Positions 6,611 through 8,031 of a stretch of 8,031 nucleotides of DNA are shown piece by piece. The notes beneath the pieces are model-generated. The model did not search any database. It was not told the origin of the DNA and saw only the letters and a list, made by a program, of their open reading frames with translations. The stretch comes from Polaromonas sp. (lineage in GTDB: Bacteria > Pseudomonadota > Gammaproteobacteria > Burkholderiales > Burkholderiaceae_C), in assembly GCA_025362825.1 (NCBI GenBank), contig JANYFF010000242.1, positions 1 to 8,031 of the forward strand. The letters run 5' to 3'. Numbering within the stretch: position 1 is the first letter of the stretch; each line of letters starts with the position of its first letter. A program made the position numbers and the translations under genes.

Positions 6611-6635
6611 GGATACCGGCCTTCGCCAGTATGAC
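6611..6635. repeat. Second-type hairpin repeat between divergent genes
   Basis: ATACCGGC (6613-6620) and GCCAGTAT (6625-6632) pair in an 8-bp stem with one C-A mismatch and a CTTC loop, flanked by GGATACC and ATGAC. Read on the minus strand it would encode VILAKAGI, a string often seen when this widespread proteobacterial dispersed repeat is translated by accident. It sits in the 219-base divergent gap between the aminotransferase (6503) and the GyrI-like gene (6723). A 5-bp palindrome CAATG-G-CATTG follows at 6642-6652. The promoters of both genes must lie in this gap; I see none that is convincing. Confidence 0.65.
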
Positions 6636-6722
6636 AGCGCGCAATGGCATTGTCGTTAGCCTCTTTACGGCAGCATGAAGCTGATGGAAACTCTCACACC
6701 GTAATGTTTTGAAAGAACACCC

Positions 6723-7208
6723 ATGGATCTGCAAATCAAAACCTTCCCGCCCGTGCGCCTGGCCTACATGCGCCACACTGGCCCCTATGGCAGCCCAAAC
6801 ATCCCGATGGAGTGGAAGCGCTTTGGCGACTGGTGCGAGGAGCAGGGACTGATGTCGCCGCGCCGCAAAATGTATGGCATCAGCTTGGACAGCCCGATGG
6901 TGACGCCGCCGCACGAGTGCCGCTATGACATCGCCATCGAAGTGGACGACAGCTTCAAGGTGACCGACGCCGCGACCTCGGGCGTGGCGCTGCAGCAGTT
7001 CAAGGGCGGCAGCTACGCATGCGTTCCTTTCAACGGCACCGCCGCACAGATCGGCCTGGCCTGGGTGACGATGTTTGGCCATACCCTGCCGCAGAGCGGT
7101 CTTGAGCGCACGGATGGCCCGTCAATAAAGGTCTACCTGGAGGACTTCAAGCTGGACCCTAACACCTTCGCCTTCAGCTGCCTGCTGTGTGTGCCGGTCA
7201 AGAAGTAG
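6723..7208 (+). CDS. GyrI/SbmC-like effector-binding domain protein
   Basis: A 161-residue stand-alone protein of the GyrI-like (AraC effector-binding) fold, close in length to E. coli SbmC/GyrI (about 157). Order of landmarks: beta-strand start MDLQIKTFPP, RHTGPYG (17-23), WKRFGDWCEEQGL (31-43), YGISLDSP (51-58), CRYDIAIEV (66-74), GGSYACVPFNGT (95-106), IKVYLED (135-141) and a final strand FSCLLCVPV (151-159). SbmC protects DNA gyrase from toxins such as microcin B17, and other members bind or hydrolyse small hydrophobic compounds, so the role here is ligand binding or detoxification at best guess. There is no DNA-binding domain. The ribosome binding site is modest (GAAAGA at 6711-6716, six bases before the ATG). 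nth starts 58 bases after its stop on the same strand. Confidence 0.85.
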   Translation: MDLQIKTFPPVRLAYMRHTGPYGSPNIPMEWKRFGDWCEEQGLMSPRRKMYGISLDSPMVTPPHECRYDIAIEVDDSFKVTDAATSGVALQQFKGGSYACVPFNGTAAQIGLAWVTMFGHTLPQSGLERTDGPSIKVYLEDFKLDPNTFAFSCLLCVPVKK

Positions 7209-7266
7209 CCCGCGCGCGGTCGGCCGAGGCAGCCGTCGTCACTGCCTCGCGCCATACACTTGGGGG

Positions 7267-7908
7267 ATGAAAACCACCGACATTGCCCTGTTTTTTGAGA
7301 CGCTAAAAGCCGCCAACCCGATGCCGGTGACCGAGCTTGAATACACCAGCGTATTTGAGCTTTTGACAGCCGTGCTGCTGTCAGCCCAGGCCACCGATGT
7401 GGGCGTCAACAAGGCTACGCGCAAGCTCTACCCGGTCGCCAACACGCCGCAGGCGATTCTTGACCTCGGCCTGGACGGGCTCAAGAACTACATCAAGACC
7501 ATAGGCCTGTTCCACAGCAAGGCAAAGCACCTGATGCTGACCTGCCAGATGTTGGTGGAGTTGCATGATGGCCAGGTGCCGCGCACCCGTGAGGCGCTTG
7601 AAGCCCTGCCCGGCGTGGGCCGCAAGACGGCAAACGTGGTGCTCAACTCGGCCTTTGGCGAGGCGACGATGGCGGTGGACACGCATATCTTTCGTGTCAG
7701 CAACCGCACTGGCCTGGCACCGGGCAAGAACCCGCTGGAAGTTGAGCTCAAACTGCTTAAGCGGATCCCGCCTGACTACCTGGTGGACGCGCATCACTGG
7801 CTGATATTGCACGGCCGCTATGTGTGTGTGGCGCGCACACCTCGCTGCTGGGAATGTGCGGTGGCACCGTATTGCGACTACGAACCCAAGACGCCGATGC
7901 CGGGGTGA
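7267..7908 (+). CDS. nth: Endonuclease III (DNA glycosylase/AP lyase)
   Basis: Base-excision repair enzyme that removes oxidised pyrimidines such as thymine glycol and cuts at abasic sites. The 213 residues align almost without gaps to E. coli Nth (211). Landmarks: LLSAQATDVGVNKAT (37-51), the helix-hairpin-helix LPGVGRKTANVV (114-125) with catalytic Lys120, AVDTHIFRVSNRTG (136-149) with Asp138, HHWLILHGRY (176-185), and the four [4Fe-4S] cysteines Cys187, Cys194, Cys197 and Cys203 in the usual C-x6-C-x2-C-x5-C spacing. Nothing is missing, so it should be active. ATG at 7267 gives the E. coli-like N-terminus; the G-run directly before it is too close to be a good ribosome binding site, and an upstream GTG at 7189 overlapping the previous gene adds unconserved residues. 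Co-transcription with the GyrI-like gene is possible. Confidence 0.97.
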   Translation: MKTTDIALFFETLKAANPMPVTELEYTSVFELLTAVLLSAQATDVGVNKATRKLYPVANTPQAILDLGLDGLKNYIKTIGLFHSKAKHLMLTCQMLVELHDGQVPRTREALEALPGVGRKTANVVLNSAFGEATMAVDTHIFRVSNRTGLAPGKNPLEVELKLLKRIPPDYLVDAHHWLILHGRYVCVARTPRCWECAVAPYCDYEPKTPMPG

Positions 7909-7924
7909 ATGGGTTCGGATTCGG

Positions 7925-7956
7925 GGATGGACCCCGGATCGAGTCCCGGATGACAG
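7925..7956 (-). repeat. Short hairpin repeat, copy C
   Basis: On the minus strand the copy begins CTGTCA (7956-7951) and ends TCCATCC (7931-7925), as in copy A. The stem is less perfect: CCGG (7933-7936) can pair with CCGG (7946-7949), with an extra A-T pair across a bulge. It lies 16 bases after the nth stop and points towards copy D. Confidence 0.6.
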
Positions 7957-7960
7957 GAGA

Positions 7961-8012
7961 CTGTCATTGCGCACTCCCCGCCTGTCATTGCGAACCTGAT
8001 CCGCAATCCATC
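7961..8012 (+). repeat. Short hairpin repeat, copy D, preceded by a truncated copy
   Basis: The full copy (7982-8012) runs from CTGTCA to TCCATC. Its stem is TTGCG (7988-7992) with CGCAA (8002-8006), extended by an A-T pair across one mismatch, around the same CCTGA loop as copy A. Just before it, CTGTCATTGCG at 7961-7971 repeats its first 11 bases and then diverges, so it looks like a broken copy. Together with inverted copy C this makes a small cluster downstream of nth. The final 19 bases of the window show nothing recognisable. Confidence 0.65.
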
Positions 8013-8031
8013 ATAGGCGCTCACTTCACCA

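Noticed and set aside
6552..7082. Minus-strand open frame of 176 codons opposite the GyrI-like gene
   Set aside because: It is a shadow of a recognisable gene, and its C-terminal part runs through the dispersed repeat at 6611-6635, giving the typical accidental VILAKAGI string.

Overview
The window looks like chromosomal DNA from a GC-rich Gram-negative bacterium, most likely a betaproteobacterium of the Burkholderiales (Comamonadaceae-like). This rests on the base composition, codon use, Tat-exported enzymes and short intergenic palindromic repeats; no rRNA or other taxonomic marker is present. I see nine genes: eight complete and one cut by the left edge. There is no tRNA, rRNA, CRISPR array, insertion sequence or phage gene.

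Layout. (1) 1-735, minus: the N-terminal part of a class A penicillin-binding protein (membrane anchor plus GT51 transglycosylase domain). (2) 993-3935, plus: a run of four envelope genes. These are a Tat-exported MsrB and a Sec-exported MsrA two bases apart, a small DoxX-like four-helix membrane protein, and, behind its own strong ribosome binding site, a Tat-exported beta-propeller related to virginiamycin B lyase. (3) 3983-6503, minus: a PLP-dependent aminotransferase followed by a 12-helix MFS transporter. (4) 6723-7908, plus: a GyrI/SbmC-like effector-binding domain protein, then nth (endonuclease III).

How the genes fit together. msrB and msrA form a clear two-gene unit for repairing oxidised methionine in exported proteins. 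The zinc-binding MsrB has a twin-arginine leader, and the cofactor-free MsrA has a Sec-type leader. Both lack the usual recycling cysteine, so their reductant is not obvious. The DoxX-like gene directly downstream may belong to the same oxidative-stress unit; this is inference. The aminotransferase and MFS genes may be co-transcribed. nth is a housekeeping DNA repair gene.

The most interesting non-coding signal is a family of short hairpin repeats in the gaps: 2227-2257, 5268-5297, 7925-7956 and 7982-8012, plus a fragment at 7961-7973. They share the flanks CTGTCA and TCCAT and mostly a 5-nt loop, while the stem sequence changes in a base-paired way (CCCGGA/TCCGGG in one, TTGCGGA/TCCGCAA in another). 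A second, unrelated hairpin repeat lies at 6611-6635. I did not find a convincing new multi-gene system; the best leads are the exported one-cysteine Msr pair with its DoxX neighbour and the covarying hairpin repeats.
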